A stretch of DNA of 34,133 bases, from NCBI GenBank assembly GCA_002868925.1, contig PKTZ01000090.1, positions 1-34,133 on the forward strand, written 5' to 3'. The notes beneath the pieces were generated by a model. It was not told the origin of the DNA. It saw only the letters and a list, made by a program, of their open reading frames with translations, and did not search any database. Positions 31,538 through 34,133 of this stretch are shown here, in pieces; within the stretch, counting starts at the first letter, position 1, and each line of letters opens with the position of its first letter. The DNA is from Desulfuromonas sp. (lineage in GTDB: Bacteria; Desulfobacterota; Desulfuromonadia; Desulfuromonadales; UBA2294). The position numbers were made by a program, and so were the translations under genes.

Positions 31538-33805
31538 TTATATCCCGGCCTGGTGAGCGGCGATGACCGCCTGTCCGAGCGCCAACCCACCGTCGTTCGG
31601 TGGGACCTGGGCGTGCGTCAGCACGGTAAAGCCGTCATCCCGCAACGAGTGCACCACTTTTTCGGTCAACAGCCGATTCTGAAAGACGCCGCCGGAAAGG
31701 GCGACCGTCTCCAGACCGGTCAGACTCCAGATACGGCGTGCCGCCGAGAGAGCGACGTTGGCGATGGTATTGTGAAAGCGGCCACTGATCTCCCCGACCG
31801 ACTCACCGGCCTGGATATCATCGACGATGGCGCTGATCAGCGAAGAGTAATCGAGGGCGAAGCCCCCCTCATCCTTGACCAGATTGAAGGGATAACAGCC
31901 GTCGGCCATCGGGTCGGCCGCCTGCTCCAGCTCGAGCGCCGACTGCCCTTCGTAGGTGACGCTCCGGCGCAGGCCGAGCAGGGCCGAGACCCCGTCGAAC
32001 AGGCGGCCACAGCTGGACGTCAGGGGCGAATTCAACCCCTTGTCGACCATCTGTCGCAACAACTGCAAATCCTTCTTAGGAACCGAACGGACCAGTTCGA
32101 GATCGGGCAACTCCTCACCATATACCCGGAACAGATAACTGAGCGCCATCCGGAACGGTTCCTTGACCGCCGCGTCCCCCCCGGGCATGGCGATATGCGA
32201 GAAGTGTCCCATCCGTTTGAAGCTGCGGTATCCACCGACCAGGAACTCGCCGCCCCAGATATTGCCGTCGATGCCGTACCCGAGCCCGTCGAAGATAATG
32301 CCGATCGCATCCTTTTCGTAGCCATTTTCGGCCAGGCAGCTCGCCAGATGGGCGTGATGGTGCTGCACCGGCACCCGCTCGAGATCGTCCCGGCCTTCGG
32401 CGTAACCTGTCGAATAGAAGTCGGGATGCAGGTCGTGGGCGATAACTTTGGGCTTAATCTCGAGCAGACCCTCGAGATGATCGATGGTTCGACAAAACGA
32501 GCCGTAAACCTCGTCGTTCTTCAAATCACCAATATACTGACTTAAATAGGCCCGATCACCCTGAGTCAGGCAGATGGTGCTTTTCAGTTCGGCACCGGTC
32601 GCCAGCACTTCGGGCAGCTGCATCGACAAAAAGAGCGCCCGCGGTACGTAGCCGCGGGAACGGCGCAACATCACCGCCTTGCCGTCGATGATCCGCCCGA
32701 TCGAATCATCGGCCCGCATGTAAATACGCCGGTTATGGTGCAAAAAACAATCGGCAATTGGAGCGAGTCGCGTCGTGGCGTCGTCATCCTCGAAAGCGAT
32801 CGGTTCATCGGAGATATTGCCGCTGGTCATCACCAGGGCGGTAAAATATTCCTTCAGCAACAGGTGATGCAGCGGCGTGTAGGGGAGCATGACGCCGAAA
32901 TAGTTGTTGCGCGGTGCAACCGAAGCGGCGATGCTCGTACCTTCTTTCTTTTTGATCAGGACGATAGGGCGCTCGACGCTGCCGAGGAGCTTGATCTCGT
33001 CGGGAGTAGCGGTGGAAAATTCGAGAACCTGCTCGACCGAAGAGACCATCATGGCAAACGGTTTTTCGTCCCGTTTCTTTCTCTCCCGCAGGCGCGCCAC
33101 CGCCATCTCGTTTTCGGCGTCGACCGCCAGATGATAACCGCCCAGCCCCTTGACCGCGACGATCTTACCCTGACGCAGCAGTTCGACCGCTCGCGCCACC
33201 GGATCGTCACTGTCAATCACGGCTCCGTCGGCATCGCACAACTCGACCTGCGGACCGCAATCGGGGCAAGCATTCGGCTGGGCATGGAAGCGGCGCGATG
33301 AAGGGTCATCATATTCGGCCTGGCACGAGGGGCACATGGTGAAGTCGGCCATCGTCGTTTTCGGCCGATCATATGGGATGCCGGTAACGATAGTGTAGCG
33401 CGGTCCGCAGTCGGTGCAGTTGATAAAGGGGTAACGGTAGCGCCGATCATCCGGGTCGAAGAGTTCCTCCAGGCAGGCATCACAAACAAAGGTGTCAGGG
33501 GAAATCTGGGCGACCGCTTGCTGATCCCCTTCGCTTTCACGGATAACAAAGCCGTCGTCGCCGCACGGGTCGATATCGACAACTTCAAACCGGGAAATCG
33601 ATGCCAGCGGCGGCGTATCCGATCGGACCTTCCAGAGGAAACCGGCCAGCTTCTCGAACGGCCCCTCGACCTCTATAACGACGCCACGACTGTTATTGAG
33701 AACATAACCGCTGACCCCCCAGTAGAGGGCCGAATTGTAAACAAAGGGCCGAAAACCGACCCCCTGGACAACACCTTCTATTTCAATCCGCTTGCGCAGA
33801 ATCAT
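31538..33805 (-). CDS. hypF: HypF carbamoyltransferase for [NiFe]-hydrogenase maturation
   Basis: A 755-residue cytoplasmic enzyme that turns carbamoyl phosphate and ATP into the carbamoyl group later converted by HypE to the cyanide ligands of the [NiFe] centre. Order: acylphosphatase domain (VVQGVGFRPFVYN, 12-24), two zinc fingers (Cys108/111/130/133 and Cys158/161/180/183), YrdC-like domain (KGLGGYHLAVDAENE onward), and a Kae1-like C-terminal domain with QHHHAHLASCLAENG and GLGYGIDGNIWGGEF. GGAGG precedes ATG 33805 by 4 nt. Other hyp genes and the hydrogenase are not in the window. Upstream sits a near-consensus sigma-54 promoter with an intervening terminator. Confidence 0.97.
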   Translation of the reverse strand: MILRKRIEIEGVVQGVGFRPFVYNSALYWGVSGYVLNNSRGVVIEVEGPFEKLAGFLWKVRSDTPPLASISRFEVVDIDPCGDDGFVIRESEGDQQAVAQISPDTFVCDACLEELFDPDDRRYRYPFINCTDCGPRYTIVTGIPYDRPKTTMADFTMCPSCQAEYDDPSSRRFHAQPNACPDCGPQVELCDADGAVIDSDDPVARAVELLRQGKIVAVKGLGGYHLAVDAENEMAVARLRERKKRDEKPFAMMVSSVEQVLEFSTATPDEIKLLGSVERPIVLIKKKEGTSIAASVAPRNNYFGVMLPYTPLHHLLLKEYFTALVMTSGNISDEPIAFEDDDATTRLAPIADCFLHHNRRIYMRADDSIGRIIDGKAVMLRRSRGYVPRALFLSMQLPEVLATGAELKSTICLTQGDRAYLSQYIGDLKNDEVYGSFCRTIDHLEGLLEIKPKVIAHDLHPDFYSTGYAEGRDDLERVPVQHHHAHLASCLAENGYEKDAIGIIFDGLGYGIDGNIWGGEFLVGGYRSFKRMGHFSHIAMPGGDAAVKEPFRMALSYLFRVYGEELPDLELVRSVPKKDLQLLRQMVDKGLNSPLTSSCGRLFDGVSALLGLRRSVTYEGQSALELEQAADPMADGCYPFNLVKDEGGFALDYSSLISAIVDDIQAGESVGEISGRFHNTIANVALSAARRIWSLTGLETVALSGGVFQNRLLTEKVVHSLRDDGFTVLTHAQVPPNDGGLALGQAVIAAHQAGI

Positions 33806-33949
33806 GATTCCTCCCGGCTTTTTATTATCGCAAACGGAAAATCACACCGTATATCAAAACGATCTTCCGCTGTGAATTTAACATTACCGGACGGTTTAAG
33901 GCAAAAAAAGAATGGGATCGTCTAGCGTGCAGTTCGAAGACCTTCGTAG

Positions 33950-33989
33950 AAAAAAATACCCCGTTCCGGAGGAGGGTGTGGAACGGGGT
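33950..33989 (-). terminator. intrinsic terminator between the sigma-54 promoter and hypF
   Basis: Ten-bp perfect stem, arms 33958-33967 and 33980-33989 (ACCCCGTTCC / GGAACGGGGT), 12-nt loop, then on the minus strand A followed by seven T (33950-33956). There is no T tract on plus. It lies about 145 nt upstream of the hypF start. Confidence 0.88.
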
Positions 33990-34059
33990 GAATGTCGACA
34001 CGGTCGGGGAACCGCGTCCTAATGTTGTCCAAACCTGTTGGGAATAATGCAGGTTCGCC
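33950..34059 (-). ncRNA. candidate sigma-54-dependent small RNA or hypF leader RNA
   Basis: Inferred transcript of about 110 nt from the predicted start of the sigma-54 promoter (near 34059) to the terminator T tract. It holds a 6-bp hairpin (AACCTG 34050-34055 with CAGGTT 34032-34037), a small CGGT-ACCG hairpin and the terminator stem. No reading frame with a ribosome site lies inside. It could be a free small RNA, or the leader of hypF (start 33805) subject to attenuation. I found no convincing alternative (antiterminator) pairing and no match to a riboswitch class I know. Confidence 0.45.
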
Positions 34060-34069
34060 AATCGGATAG

Positions 34070-34085
34070 AGCAAACCGGGTGCCA
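34070..34085 (-). promoter_or_regulatory. sigma-54 (RpoN) promoter
   Basis: Minus strand TGGCACCCGGTTTGCT matches TGGCACGNNNNTTGCW at every defined position but the seventh, with the required 10 bp between GG and GC. A start near 34059 is predicted. Upstream, an imperfect palindrome (GTCTGAATT 34108-34116 / AATTTAGAC 34124-34132) could be an activator site. Confidence 0.75.
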
Positions 34086-34133
34086 ATATCGAAAAAACGT
34101 CATAAATGTCTGAATTAACGATAAATTTAGACC

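Noticed and set aside
33950-34059. Cyclic-dinucleotide (GEMM-type) riboswitch upstream of hypF
   Set aside because: The conserved GEMM core and tetraloop-receptor motifs known from memory are not present.
33825-34103. Possible 92-residue minus-strand protein upstream of hypF
   Set aside because: It would span the sigma-54 promoter and the intrinsic terminator; no ribosome site; no family resemblance.
31538-34133. A hydrogenase maturation gene cluster
   Set aside because: Only hypF is present; the co-transcribed gene is rsgA, and no other hyp or hydrogenase gene is visible in the window.

Overview
The window looks like the chromosome of a Gram-negative deltaproteobacterium of the Desulfuromonadales/Geobacter type. 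This is inference from gene content: lexA preceded by an operator matching the published Geobacter LexA motif, an lpxH-like lipid A gene, a lone hypF, a PxGGG-type c-type haem protein, paired M16 proteases and split membrane permeases. No rRNA, tRNA, CRISPR array, phage or transposase gene was seen. Coding density is high and most genes are housekeeping.

Layout. Positions 1-6457 (minus): a tight run, read right to left, of a TPR protein, copper ATPase CopA, a Rossmann-fold (LOG-like) protein, a DHH phosphoesterase and a periplasmic amidase cut by the left edge. Positions 6548-8408 (minus): a 4-oxalocrotonate tautomerase-like protein, a CheY-like receiver with its own promoter and terminator, and two half-size Gate-type membrane proteins joined by TGATG. 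Positions 8471-9187 (plus): LpxH. Positions 9184-14726 (mostly minus): YceH-like protein, DUF3820-like protein, an active/degenerate M16 protease pair and a YihY/BrkB membrane protein, with a small plus-strand S4 RNA-binding gene in between. Positions 14991-15531 (plus): two small conserved-looking proteins. Positions 15547-18015 (minus): helicase HrpB.

Positions 18016-19231 have no credible gene but hold two tandem, diverged copies of a structured repeat of about 490 and 465 bp with terminal inverted repeats and hairpins that are kept while their sequence changes. Then on plus: lon, then an SOS cassette of lexA (LexA box over its promoter), a small DUF6504-like protein and DNA polymerase IV. 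A LysR regulator (minus) follows, divergent from yceI and a VOC-family gene, and bracketed by a perfect 16-bp inverted repeat.

Positions 26093-34133 (minus): two half-permeases with matching motifs, a c-haem/CopD-like/cytochrome b5 fusion, an orphan TRAP binding protein, an unrecognised secreted protein, RsgA and HypF. Upstream of hypF is a near-consensus sigma-54 promoter followed about 110 nt later by a strong intrinsic terminator: either an undescribed sigma-54-dependent small RNA or an attenuated hypF leader. This and the structured repeat pair are the two most unusual things in the window.
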